From positions 1-64,000 of the forward strand of contig NZ_MJAJ01000013.1 in assembly GCF_001746365.1 (NCBI RefSeq): 64,000 nucleotides of DNA, written 5' to 3'. Position numbers and translations under genes: made by a program. The notes beneath the pieces were generated by a model, which had not been told where the DNA came from, did no database searches, and saw only the letters and a program-made list of their open reading frames with translations. Shown in pieces: positions 9,616-18,038 of this stretch (its first letter is position 1; each line of letters starts with the position of its first letter). Source of the stretch: Streptomyces sp. LUP30 (lineage in GTDB: Bacteria > Actinomycetota > Actinomycetes > Streptomycetales > Streptomycetaceae).

Positions 9616-10593
9616 ATGGCCACCACCGACCGGTACCCCCGGCAGGCCGCCACCCTGGCCCTCGCCCACGCGCTGTCGGCCGCCGAACGCGGCCTGGCCG
9701 TCATCCCCCTGTCCCGGACGAAGCTCCCGGCCCTGCGCTCACCCCACCGCGACTCCCCCGCACCGGCCGGGCCACCGTGCCACGGCGAGTGCGGCCGCTT
9801 CGGCCACGGCGTCTACGACGCCTCGACCGACCCGGTCCGCATCCGCGAGCTGTTCGCCGCCGCGCCCTGGGCCACCGGCTACGGCATCGCCTGCGGCCTG
9901 CCCCCGCACCACCTCATCGGCGTCGACCTGGACACCAAGTCGGACACGGACTCCGCGGCCGCCCTGCGCGCCCTCGCCCTGCACCACCGGTTCACCATCC
10001 CTCCGACGATCATCGTCCTCACCCCGTCCGGCGGGCGGCACCTGTGGCTCACCGGGCCGCCGGAGGCCGTCGTCCCCAACTCGGCCGGCCGCCTGGCCCC
10101 CGGCATCGACATCCGGGGTGCAGGCGGATACCTGGTCGGCCCCGGCTCCCGCACCGCCCACGGCGCCTACGCCACCGCCCCCGGCACCGCCCACCTCACC
10201 CCCGCGCCCTGCCCGCGGTCCCTGCTCCGCCTGCTGCTGCCGCCACCGCGCCCGCCTCGCCCCAGCGGCGCAGGCCCGACGGCGGGCGGGGCGACAGCGG
10301 GCGGCGCGCACGGCCGCGGCCTGGTCCAGTTCGTCCTGGCCGCCCATGAAGGCCAGCGCAACACGCGGCTGTTCTGGGCGGCCTGCCGAGCGTACGAGGA
10401 CGGCATCGGCCCGGAGCTGACCGCGGACCTGATCACCGCCGCCGTACGAACGGGCCTGACGTCGAGGGAGGCTCGGGGCACGATCACATCGGCGGCACGC
10501 ATGACCACGCACCGCCTGACCCGCGACACCCCTGGCACCCCGCGCACCCCGGGCACGCCGAGCACCCCAGGCATCCCTGGCACCCCGGGCTGA
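9616..10593 (+). CDS. Bifunctional DNA primase/polymerase (PrimPol) domain protein
   Basis: 325 residues. The PrimPol domain covers about residues 10-205: the N-terminal ALSAAERGLAVIPLSRTKLP, the metal-binding DLD in IGVDLDTKSD, and the SGGRHLWL motif II. A helical C-terminal segment at about 230-300 (EGQRNTRLFWAACRAYEDG) resembles the PriCT-type cap. The tail ends in Thr-Pro-Gly repeats. Such proteins occur both as chromosomal genes and in integrated elements of Streptomyces; no helicase or replicase lies beside it. Its cellular role, repair or leftover plasmid replication, cannot be told. Confidence 0.8.
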   Translation: MATTDRYPRQAATLALAHALSAAERGLAVIPLSRTKLPALRSPHRDSPAPAGPPCHGECGRFGHGVYDASTDPVRIRELFAAAPWATGYGIACGLPPHHLIGVDLDTKSDTDSAAALRALALHHRFTIPPTIIVLTPSGGRHLWLTGPPEAVVPNSAGRLAPGIDIRGAGGYLVGPGSRTAHGAYATAPGTAHLTPAPCPRSLLRLLLPPPRPPRPSGAGPTAGGATAGGAHGRGLVQFVLAAHEGQRNTRLFWAACRAYEDGIGPELTADLITAAVRTGLTSREARGTITSAARMTTHRLTRDTPGTPRTPGTPSTPGIPGTPG

Positions 10594-10627
10594 TGTGCGG
10601 CGGGCTCCGATGCCGGCAGAGCCGGTG

Positions 10628-11359
10628 TCAGTGCGAGTGCGGCGCCCTTCGACGGCGCAGTGCGAGCACGGTGCCGCCGCCGACGAGCACCAGCGCTGCG
10701 GCGACGCCCGCGACCATCGGCGCACTGCCGTTCGCCCCGGTCTCGGCAAGGGCGGTGCCACCGCCCGCGGGTGACGGGGCGCTGCCGCTGCCGCTGCCGC
10801 CCTGCACCGCAGTCGCCGAGGCACCGGGCTCCGTGGAGGTCGACGGAGAGGAAGACGGCACGGAGGCCGAGGACGCCGACGAGGGAGAGGACGACGGCGA
10901 CGGCCGGCCGGACGGCGCGGCGGACGCCGAGGGCGAAGGGGTGCCGGTCGCACAGGTCTCGTCCTGGACGACGACCAGGGGCTCGATGTCGTCGTCGACC
11001 TGGTCGCCTGCCTTGATGTGAACCTGGAACGTTTCGCCGGCGTACCAGTCCAGGGGAGTGAGATCGACGGTCACGCCCCGCGCCGTCGGGTGCTCGATCT
11101 TCTTGGTGTCGACGAGGCGCAGGTTGTTGATCGGCTGGTTCAGCTGGAGGAACAGGGAGACGGTGGCCGGCGTGCCGGAGGCGTCCTTGTCGGTGACGCG
11201 TATGACGCCCTTGCCGTGCGCGTCGCAGACGGCGGCGGCGGTGAAGTCGCCGATGCTGCACGCGAGTGCCGTGTGGGCGGCGCCGACGGCGAGGGCTGCC
11301 GAAGCCGCGAGGGTGCCTATGACGCGGGCCGCCGAGGCGGCGCGGGATGAACGAGACAC
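10628..11359 (-). CDS. LAETG cell-wall-anchored surface protein
   Basis: 243 residues. A signal peptide (residues 1-33, SAALAVGAAHTALA) is followed by a compact domain starting CSIGDF at about 35-135 with Cys at both ends, then a Ser/Pro/Ala-rich wall-spanning region at 138-195. The sorting signal is ALAETG, a hydrophobic helix and RRRRAPHSH. LAxTG is the motif used by Streptomyces class E sortases, as for long chaplins. No sortase gene is adjacent. Function unknown; the folded domain has no motif I recognise. It converges with the PrimPol gene. Confidence 0.85.
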   Translation of the reverse strand: MSRSSRAASAARVIGTLAASAALAVGAAHTALACSIGDFTAAAVCDAHGKGVIRVTDKDASGTPATVSLFLQLNQPINNLRLVDTKKIEHPTARGVTVDLTPLDWYAGETFQVHIKAGDQVDDDIEPLVVVQDETCATGTPSPSASAAPSGRPSPSSSPSSASSASVPSSSPSTSTEPGASATAVQGGSGSGSAPSPAGGGTALAETGANGSAPMVAGVAAALVLVGGGTVLALRRRRAPHSH

Positions 11360-11697
11360 ACTTGTCCTTGAGTTCGGTCAGGAGGCGACGGGGCAGGTCC
11401 CGGGAAGGCCGGACGACGACACCGCCGCACGAACCCCCGGAGCCCCTTGAGGTTCTCCGTCAAAGACACATCGCCGCAGACCAAGGCGGGTTGAACAACC
11501 GGCAATGATCACGCGTGCCCCTCCCCAAGGAACGGTCATGCCCCCACCGCTCGCCACGGGCCGGGAAATCAGCCAACTGCTCTCGACGTCCGACGAGTTC
11601 GCCATCACCGTCGTCCGACGGCGTCTCTCGACCACGCGGAACGACCACGAGGATCCGCGCCCACCTCGATCCGCGCACCGCGGGCTACCTTCACCAG
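11360..11697. other. Intergenic region without a supported gene
   Basis: 338 bp between the divergent LAETG gene and the small zinc-finger-like gene. An in-frame upstream extension of the latter exists but lacks a ribosome binding site. Confidence 0.4.
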
Positions 11698-11889
11698 ATG
11701 AACATCAAGGAGCCGGTGAGCTGCGCGTTCTGTATGGAGACCACCGATGTCGGCCCCTCCGGTGATGGCGTCACACTGCAGATCACGCGGGCCGGGGAAC
11801 AGAGCACACAGTTCGTCCGGGCCCACCTGCGCTGCCTGGACGAGCGACTTCACGAACAAGTCACCCGAGGCCCATGGCTCGACGACTAG
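11698..11889 (+). CDS. Small CxxC protein, function unknown
   Basis: 63 residues starting at MNIKEPVSCAFCMETTD. The CAFC pair near residue 9 and a later Cys in HLRCLDE, with a His beside it, could make a small metal site of a zinc-ribbon kind. There is no clear Shine-Dalgarno sequence (ACCAGATG), so the start is tentative. The ending QVTRGPWLDD is unremarkable. A short acidic actinobacterial protein of this pattern is plausible, but I do not recognise the family. Confidence 0.5.
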   Translation: MNIKEPVSCAFCMETTDVGPSGDGVTLQITRAGEQSTQFVRAHLRCLDERLHEQVTRGPWLDD

Positions 11890-12127
11890 GCGCCGTCCGG
11901 CCGGTCATGTTCGAACCGGACAGCTGGTGCCACCACTATCCGTCGAAGCTGGGTGGTGCAGGCGGGCGGCCTGGCTGTCGGTCCTCTCCGGGATCGTGTG
12001 CCGAACCGCACCACATTGATGGCCCGGACAGGCCCTGGAAGCCTGCCCCGCTCGTGCCCCTCCCGTGGCCCGATCGAGCAGTGAACCTCGGAGAACATCG
12101 GGCGATCACGGTGAACGGGTACGGAAG

Positions 12128-12159
12128 CGGCCCCCGACCAGTTGCCTGGTCAGGGGCCG
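12128..12159 (-). terminator. Hairpin downstream of tRNA-Ser
   Basis: CGGCCCC and GACCAG pair with CTGGTC and GGGGCCG across a TTGC loop, with one internal mismatch. It lies 9 bp past the 3' end of the minus-strand tRNA, as expected of its terminator. Confidence 0.7.
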
Positions 12160-12167
12160 TTCACCTG

Positions 12168-12252
12168 CGGTGGGTGTGGGATTTGAACCCACGGTGACTC
12201 GCGCCACGACGGTTTTCAAGACCGTTCCCTTAGGCCGCTCGGGCAACCCACC
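12168..12252 (-). tRNA. tRNA-Ser (anticodon UGA)
   Basis: 85 nt class II tRNA. The acceptor arms GGTGGGT (12252-12246) and ACCCACC (12175-12169) pair perfectly, with discriminator G at 12168. The anticodon stem ACGGT/ACCGT encloses the loop CTTGAAA, giving UGA. The T-arm reads GGGTTCAAATCCC, and a long variable arm lies between. CCA is not encoded. Part of its 5' half recurs 2.6 kb away at 14820. Confidence 0.97.
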
Positions 12253-12560
12253 CGCGCCCCGGCCCACCTGGGACGAAGCGGGTACAGACTACCGGGCGCG
12301 AGCTCGAAGCGGCGAGCATGGTCCACGCGGGGTCCACAGGCTCTCGTCTCGGGCGCCGGCCCTCCCCAAGAGCATGAGCAGCACCCCACTTCGGTATTGC
12401 GCCGGCAAGCAGCCAGTTGCTGGGGCACCCACACCCCTCCCCCTCTCGAACACGAGTTCCCGATCCGTGGGATTGGGCGGGCCGTTACGCGGGGCTCCGT
12501 CTTCCCGTCGGCTCATGCTCGGCGGCCGCGATCAATGACCTCTGTGCGCCGTCGCCGCCG
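12253..12560. other. Intergenic region upstream of tRNA-Ser
   Basis: 308 bp between the tRNA 5' end and the end of the MerR gene; it should carry the tRNA promoter. The sequence is less G+C-rich than the surrounding genes. I see no gene and no integrase. Confidence 0.4.
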
Positions 12561-13484
12561 TCAGGACCTTCTCGAGTCTCGGGCGGAGAGTTCTTCGGCC
12601 AGTTCCATACAACGCAGGCGGGCCGGGGAGAAGTCATAGGGCATCTTGCCGGTGGCTTCGAACACGCTCATGGAGTCGGCCTCCCGCCTGCCAGAGCTGA
12701 GGTCGGCCTCGCCCTCGCCGTCATCGGCAGTGGCAGTGGCAGTGGCAGGGTGCAAAGTGTCCCAGGCGTCGAAGAGGTCGTCGTCGCCCTCACCCAGGCC
12801 GGACTCCTCGATGACGGCCTGCAGGGCACTTTCGAAGGCGTGCCGCTCGACGGCCACTTGAGCCACCCGTGGATCGTCGACGGCGACACTGTCGTCGAGT
12901 GCCTCCTCGGCGTCATCGATGCGGTCGGAATCCTCCCGCAGAGTGGGATGCGTGGCCAGGACGACGAAGCGGGTGGCCTGGACGGCCGCGCCGAGCGCGC
13001 CGAAGATCCGCTCAGTCACCAGCAGACTGTCCAGATCCGTCTGACGCAGGGAGCCCTCGGGCAGGCTCTTGAGGCGTTCGGTGACGAAGTCGGAGAGCAG
13101 GCCCATCCGGCTGCCTTCGGTGCGCATCCGCTGCACGGCGGTCCGTTGCCGCCGCAATTCCGTCTCCTGTTCGGCGAGGGTTTCCTCCAACCGCTCCAGG
13201 ATGCCCGCGATACCTTCTCCGCTGTCCGCACCGGAGGAAGCCGTGCCGGTGGTAAAGGCGTCACGGATGTCGTCCAGGGCGATCCCGGCATCGGTCATCT
13301 TGCGAATCCACAGCAGGCGGATCATGTCCTCGTACCCGTAGCGGCGGCGGTCATCGCCGCCCCGCTCAGGCTCGGGGAGCAGCCCGATCTCGTGGTAATG
13401 GCGAATCGCCCGTGGCGTAGTGCCGGCGAAGGCCGCCGCGTCACCGATCTTGACCTGGCGGGGCGGCATGAAAGACGAATGCAT
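12561..13484 (-). CDS. MerR-family transcriptional regulator
   Basis: 307 residues. The winged HTH is at about residues 10-78 (VKIGDAAAFAGTTPRAIRHY, then YGYEDMIRLLWIRKMTDAG); a coiled-coil segment follows at 115-150 (LERLEETLAEQETELRRQR). The C-terminal half is an acidic effector or dimer domain without a TipAS or SoxR Cys motif. Start at the ATG 13484 after GAGGAAAGG; an ATG at 13469 is the alternative. Lies between tRNA-Ser and a transposase remnant, so it may have arrived with a mobile element. Ligand unknown. Confidence 0.85.
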   Translation of the reverse strand: MHSSFMPPRQVKIGDAAAFAGTTPRAIRHYHEIGLLPEPERGGDDRRRYGYEDMIRLLWIRKMTDAGIALDDIRDAFTTGTASSGADSGEGIAGILERLEETLAEQETELRRQRTAVQRMRTEGSRMGLLSDFVTERLKSLPEGSLRQTDLDSLLVTERIFGALGAAVQATRFVVLATHPTLREDSDRIDDAEEALDDSVAVDDPRVAQVAVERHAFESALQAVIEESGLGEGDDDLFDAWDTLHPATATATADDGEGEADLSSGRREADSMSVFEATGKMPYDFSPARLRCMELAEELSARDSRRS

Positions 13485-14046
13485 GAGCAGGGACCTTTCC
13501 TCAAGGCATCGGGACGTAGCCCACCGGACCACATGCCGCTACGGAAGGTGCAACCCCATACACACCGCTCCGCCCGATGCCAAGAAATGCGCCCTTCCAC
13601 AGGAACGATCGCTTCCTGCTGTGGCATCCGCACGACGGCAGGCTGAGGGTTCACAGCCACTGATGAACCGCCGCGACCTGAGCCGTCGCCTGGAACCGAA
13701 CCGCAAGTCTGTCGAACCGGGTCGCCACGGCCCGGTGCTGCTTGGGACGGTTGATCCCGCGCACGGTCTGAAGCCCTCGGAGCAACGACCTGGCGGCCCG
13801 GCCGGCACTTCGCCAGCATCCCGAACAGGTGATCGGCAACCCTCGATGCCCCCGGCGTTTGGCGGGGAGTATCAACCCCGCGTCAGTGAAGTTGAGTTGG
13901 CCATGTCACGGGACCGTTACAGCGTCGTCCTGGATCAAGGACCGACGCATCCGCTCGGATCCTGCGCCCCTGATAATGATCAAGAACGTGCCGAGGGACG
14001 CCCACACCTCAGCCCCAACCAGTCGATCACGCAGGGGAACTGACAC
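13485..14046. other. Region of degenerate sequence between the MerR gene and the lipoprotein
   Basis: 562 bp with no intact gene. It contains the transposase fragment listed at 13651 and has weaker codon bias than its neighbours, consistent with insertion and decay. The lipoprotein promoter should be in the last 150 bp. Confidence 0.5.
13651..13764 (-). pseudogene. C-terminal fragment of an IS5/IS4-type DDE transposase
   Basis: The last 37 codons read VRGINRPKQHRAVATRFD and continue RLAVRFQATAQVAAVHQWL to a stop. This matches the conserved C-terminus of actinobacterial IS5-group transposases (the catalytic Glu region and then the HRAVATRYDKLAVRYEAT motif). Upstream of it the frame loses similarity and no DDE Asp residues or terminal inverted repeats are visible, so only a scar remains. 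Confidence 0.7.
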
Positions 14047-14658
14047 TTGATCCGCAACCGCCGCAAGGCCTTCCTTGTCTCCGCCGCGCTCCTGGGCGGC
14101 ACCCTGCTGATGACGGCGTGCAACCAGAGCGACGACGCCGGCAGTTCCTCCGGCAAGGCCGACGCCTCTGCGGCGGCGAGCAAGTCTGGTGCCACAGGCG
14201 TCAGCGGTGCCTCCGCGTCCCCCTCCGGTTCCGGGAACACGTCCGGCGGCAGCACGTCCGGTTCCGGGAACACGTCCGGCGGTGGCAGCGCGTCCGGTTC
14301 CGGGAAGACGTCCGGCGGTGGCAGCACGTCCGGTTCCGGCGAGACCGTCGTGGAGGGCCTCAACAAGGGCAAGGGCGTCAGCGGCACCTGGTACGGCAGC
14401 GTGCGGTACGTGGCGCCCGGCAAGTACCTGGTCGACGGTCCTGCGGCCCACGGCTCCGGCGGTGAGCAGCAGGAGTTCTTCCTCGCCGAGGACACCGTGA
14501 TCCTGGGTGGCGGCCAGATCTGCGGCACCGCCGGCTCGAAGGTGGACGCCCCCTGCGAGGAGGCCGACCTGGAGAAGGCCGCCAAGAAGGGTGTGGAGGC
14601 CGAGGTCGTGGTCAAGAACGGCATGGCCACTCAGATCACCGACGGTGCGCTCCGCTGA
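14047..14658 (+). CDS. Repeat-containing lipoprotein, function unknown
   Basis: 203 residues. A type II signal with lipobox LLMTAC puts the lipidated Cys at residue 20. Residues 22-100 are a Ser/Gly linker with SGSGNTSGGG units encoded by 33- and 36-bp repeats. The folded C-terminal 100 residues include GTWYGSVRYVAPGKYLVDG and two Cys (QICGTAG and APCEEAD) that may form a disulfide. The start is TTG at 14047 after AGGGGA eight bases upstream. A lipid-anchored outer-surface protein; no recognised domain. Confidence 0.8.
   Translation: MIRNRRKAFLVSAALLGGTLLMTACNQSDDAGSSSGKADASAAASKSGATGVSGASASPSGSGNTSGGSTSGSGNTSGGGSASGSGKTSGGGSTSGSGETVVEGLNKGKGVSGTWYGSVRYVAPGKYLVDGPAAHGSGGEQQEFFLAEDTVILGGGQICGTAGSKVDAPCEEADLEKAAKKGVEAEVVVKNGMATQITDGALR
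14221..14340. repeat. Coding minisatellite in the lipoprotein linker
   Basis: Units beginning TCCGGTTCCGGGAA recur about every 33-36 bp, differing by in-frame GGT insertions and A/G changes. All copies keep the reading frame, so copy changes would alter only linker length. Confidence 0.8.
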
Positions 14659-14680
14659 TCCGATAGCTCGCAACGAGCAG

Positions 14681-14719
14681 AGGCGGTCTCCCGGAAGCCA
14701 CACTTCCGGCAGGCCGCCT
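14681..14719 (+). terminator. Terminator hairpin after the lipoprotein gene
   Basis: AGGCGG pairs with CCGCCT, and an inner CCGGAAG pairs with CTTCCGG around a CCACA loop. It starts 22 bp after the lipoprotein stop codon. Confidence 0.75.
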
Positions 14720-14819
14720 CACTCATTGCCGCGTCTCGGCGCTTCCGGCCTCACGTACGCAGAGGCCGCCGACTCCCCTTCGCGCGGTCCTCGGCAACGG
14801 TCCGTGCCTCAGACCGCTT

Positions 14820-14857
14820 CGAGACCGTTCCCTTGGACCGCTCGGGCAACCCATCCC
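14820..14857 (-). pseudogene. tRNA-Ser 5'-half copy (anticodon loop to 5' end)
   Basis: 38 bp corresponding to 12217-12253 of the intact tRNA-Ser, with 33 of the 37 aligned bases identical. It covers the D-arm and anticodon 5' half and part of the acceptor strand; the 3' half is absent. Could be a decayed attachment-site duplication or a tRNA pseudogene. Confidence 0.65.
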
Positions 14858-14957
14858 GTGCCGTCCGTGATCGACGGCGCGGGGGCGAGAGTGACGGGTG
14901 AGCACGCGCGCGTGGGGGCGGTGGTTGCTGCGCCCGGGGAGGTACGCGCGCGTGGGT

Positions 14958-16580
14958 TCAGCTGTCGCCCTTGCGGGAGCCGAGGGTGAGGTCCACCGTG
15001 TGGGTCTTGCCGCTGCGCTCGTAGGTGATCGTGACCTTGTCGCCGGGCTGGTGGGTCCAGATCTCGCCGATGAGGGTCGGGCCGCTGTCGATCACCATGT
15101 CGTCGAGCTTGGTGATGACGTCGCCGGGCTTGAGGCCCGCCCGGTCCGCCGGGCCGCCGGACTCGACGGCCGAGGCGCCGCCCTCCGCCGTGTCGGTGAT
15201 CTTCGCGCCGCCCGAGCCCTCCTGCAGCGAGACCGACGCGCCGATCTTGGCGTAGACGGGCTCGCCGGTCTTGATCAGCTGCTGGGCGACGTACTTGGCC
15301 TGGTTGATCGGGATGGCGAAGCCGAGGCCGATGGAGCCGGACTGGGTGGTACCGCCCAGTCCGCCGCCGCCGGTGGACTGGATCGCGGAGTTGATGCCGA
15401 TGACGTTGCCCGAGGCGTCCAGCAGCGGGCCGCCGGAGTTGCCCGGGTTGATCGAGGCGTCGGTCTGCAGGGCGCTCATGTACGAGGAGGAGCTGCCCGA
15501 GCCGTCGCTGGAGGCCACCGGGCGGTTCTTCGCGCTGATGATGCCCGTGGTGACGGTGTTGGACAGGCCGAAGGGGGCGCCGATCGCGATCGTCGAGTCG
15601 CCGACCGCCACCTTGTCGGAGTTGCCGAGGGCGAGCGGCTTCAGGTCCGAGGGGGCGTTCTTCAGCTTGATGACGGCGACGTCGTAACCCTTGGCGTGGC
15701 CGACGACCTCGGCGTTGTACTTCTTGCCGTCCGGGAAGGTCGCCGTCAGCTTGCCGCCGTCGACCGCCTCCGCCACCACGTGGTTGTTGGTGACGATGTG
15801 GCCCTGGGTGTCGAAGACGAAACCGGTGCCGGTGCCGCCCTCACCGCTGCTGGACTCGGCCTCGATGGTGACCGTGCTGGGCAGGGCCCTGGCGGCCACG
15901 CCCGCGACCGTGCCGGGATCGCGCTTGACGGCGCCGCCGTCGGTGGAGGCCGAGACGGTGGTGGAGCCGCTGTTGTCGTCGTTCCTGGCCAGGGTGTAGC
16001 CGAGGCCGCCACCCAGACCTCCTGCGACCAGCGCGGCGACCAGGACCGCGGCGACGAGCCCGCCGCGGCCGCGGCCCGACTTGGGCGCGGGCTCCTGGTA
16101 GGAGGCTCCCCAGACGGTCCCGCTGCCTCCGCCGGCGCCCGCTCCGTCGGCGCCGTACGCGTGCGTGCCGGCACCGGCGTCGGCGTACAGGGGGGTCGCC
16201 GGGGGCGGGTTCTGCCAGTCGTTGCCGGGAGCTGCCGGGGATCCCTGACCCTGGGGAGCCGCGGACTCATGCCCGGTGGAGGCGTGGGGGACGGCCGGCG
16301 GCGGCCAGTCGCCGTCGACCGGAGCGGACGGGGCGGGCGCCGTCCGGGGCGTGCCGGGCGGAGGCCAGCCGCTCTCGGGTGCGCCGGTCGCACCGGCCAC
16401 TCCCGCCGGGACGGCGCCCGGCGCCTGCGGGGGCGCCGCCGGGAGCGGGGTGGTGGGCGCGCCGGACTCCGGCGCGGGCGCCTGCGAGGCGGCCGAGGGA
16501 GACTCCACCGGCACGGGGGGTGCGGACGGGGCCGGGGGTACCTGAGTGCCCTCGCTCTTGCCCTCGTTCTCGGTGCTCAC
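14958..16580 (-). CDS. HtrA-like membrane serine protease with PDZ domain
   Basis: 540 residues. The cytoplasmic N-terminus to about residue 165 is Pro/Ala-rich; one membrane span follows (LVAAVLVAALVAGGLGGGLG, about 168-190). The trypsin-like domain is extracytoplasmic with the triad His in TNNHVV, Asp in YDVAVIKLK and Ser in GNSGGPLLD. A PDZ domain at about 440-525 includes GPADRAGLKPGDVITKLDD. A single span plus protease plus PDZ is the DegS/HtrA layout, suggesting envelope protein quality control or regulated proteolysis. The start is the GTG at 16580, seven bases after GAGGAG. Similar to the product recalled as SCO3977. Confidence 0.92.
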   Translation of the reverse strand: MSTENEGKSEGTQVPPAPSAPPVPVESPSAASQAPAPESGAPTTPLPAAPPQAPGAVPAGVAGATGAPESGWPPPGTPRTAPAPSAPVDGDWPPPAVPHASTGHESAAPQGQGSPAAPGNDWQNPPPATPLYADAGAGTHAYGADGAGAGGGSGTVWGASYQEPAPKSGRGRGGLVAAVLVAALVAGGLGGGLGYTLARNDDNSGSTTVSASTDGGAVKRDPGTVAGVAARALPSTVTIEAESSSGEGGTGTGFVFDTQGHIVTNNHVVAEAVDGGKLTATFPDGKKYNAEVVGHAKGYDVAVIKLKNAPSDLKPLALGNSDKVAVGDSTIAIGAPFGLSNTVTTGIISAKNRPVASSDGSGSSSSYMSALQTDASINPGNSGGPLLDASGNVIGINSAIQSTGGGGLGGTTQSGSIGLGFAIPINQAKYVAQQLIKTGEPVYAKIGASVSLQEGSGGAKITDTAEGGASAVESGGPADRAGLKPGDVITKLDDMVIDSGPTLIGEIWTHQPGDKVTITYERSGKTHTVDLTLGSRKGDS

Positions 16581-16874
16581 AGCTCTTCTCCTCGATCCAC
16601 GGCTGTTTTCGGCGGTCGCACTGGGTGGCACTGGGTCATGCTCGTCGGCGCTCGACGCGCTCCGTCGCACGCTTCGTCCACTACCCGGCGCGCTGAAGCT
16701 GTTGCATGTCCTTTTGTACGTCTCAGCTTTTCCCACGGGCCGTCAGAGCACCATAAGCGGTGCCTGTGGGTCCACGGTCTTTCTTTATAAGGGTCAATAC
16801 GCACAATAAGCGCGCATCTTCGAAACATCTCAGAGGGTTCTCAGACGACGGGCCGTCGGTGGCACGATGACGCG

Positions 16875-17711
16875 GTGACCCACGCACGGCAGCACCACAT
16901 TCAAGTCGTCGCCCACCGAGGCGCCTCCGAGGAAGCCCCCGAGCACACCCTGGCCGCGTACAAGAAGGCGATCGAGGACGGTGCGGACGCCCTCGAATGC
17001 GATGTGCGGCTGACCGCAGACGGTCATCTCGTCTGCGTGCACGACCGCCGCGTCAACCGTACGTCCAACGGACGCGGCGCGGTCTCCGCCCTGGAGCTCG
17101 CCGACCTCGCGGCACTGGACTTCGGCTCCTGGAAGACGAAGGAGGCGCACGAGGCCTGGCACGCGCGCGAGGAGGACCCAGACTGGGAGGTCCGGCCCGA
17201 GGACCGCGAGGAGACGTCGGTGCTGACCCTGGAGCGGCTGCTGGAGCTCGTCTCCGACGCGGGACGGCGGGTCGAGCTGGCCATCGAGACCAAGCATCCG
17301 ACCCGCTGGGCCGGACAGGTGGAGGAGCGGCTGCTGACGCTGCTCAAGCGGTTCGGCCTGGACGCGCCGGGCTCGCCGGCCGAGTCACCGGTGCGGATCA
17401 TGAGCTTCTCGGCGCGCTCGCTGCATCGCGTGCATGCCGCCGCACCCACGATCCCCGCTGTCTACCTGATGCAGTTCGTCTCGCCCCGGCTGCGCGACGG
17501 GCGGCTGCCCGCGGGGGTCGGGATCGCCGGCCCCTCGATCCGGATCGTGCGCAATCACCCGGCCTACATCGAGCGCCTGAAGCGGGCCGGCCACCAGGTG
17601 CACGTGTGGACCGTGAACGAACCTCAGGACGTCGATCTCTGCGTCGGGCTGGGCGTCGACGCCATCATCACCAACCGCCCGCGCGCGACGCTGCGACGCC
17701 TGGGCCGCTGA
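16875..17711 (+). CDS. Glycerophosphodiester phosphodiesterase (GDPD)
   Basis: 278 residues. It hydrolyses glycerophosphodiesters to glycerol 3-phosphate and an alcohol. The N-terminal catalytic strand is VVAHRGASEEAPEHTLAAY with the His-Arg pair, followed by ALECDVRLTADGHLVCVHD with the metal-binding Glu-Asp and second His. The barrel closes with HQVHVWTVNEPQDVDLCV. There is no signal peptide, so it is cytoplasmic, unlike secreted GlpQ. Starts with GTG at 16875; there is no clear Shine-Dalgarno sequence. Divergent from the protease gene. Confidence 0.9.
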   Translation: MTHARQHHIQVVAHRGASEEAPEHTLAAYKKAIEDGADALECDVRLTADGHLVCVHDRRVNRTSNGRGAVSALELADLAALDFGSWKTKEAHEAWHAREEDPDWEVRPEDREETSVLTLERLLELVSDAGRRVELAIETKHPTRWAGQVEERLLTLLKRFGLDAPGSPAESPVRIMSFSARSLHRVHAAAPTIPAVYLMQFVSPRLRDGRLPAGVGIAGPSIRIVRNHPAYIERLKRAGHQVHVWTVNEPQDVDLCVGLGVDAIITNRPRATLRRLGR

Positions 17712-18038
17712 ACCCGGCCCCCCGTCCCCGCTCGGGACGGGCTTCACCGAGCCGCCTGAAACGCCCCCGCAGAGCCCCCGTTGCCCCCTGGAGTTCACAC
17801 AAGTCCCAGAAGCCCCATCCACACCTCTTGACCCACAGGTTCACCTACAGCATTCTCCGTTCTCAGCCATACCGTCCAGATTCAGCCACTCACTGACGAG
17901 CCCCTCACAGGGAGTGCTCCGGCGCGTTCGGTCCGTGTTCGGTCGTTCCGAATGCGTCCCCGGACCTGCATTGGCCGGTTTCCGGTACAGGCCAATGGGG
18001 CATCCACACCGTGGCGTGGGGCGAAGGAGGTCTCGGGG
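17712..18038. other. Intergenic region
   Basis: 327 bp holding the promoter of the next gene. The AAGGAGG at 18024-18030 is its ribosome binding site. I see no further feature. Confidence 0.4.

Noticed and set aside
14812..14860. A functional second tRNA-Ser gene
   Set aside because: The T-arm, variable arm and 3' acceptor strand are absent, and the anticodon stem does not pair.
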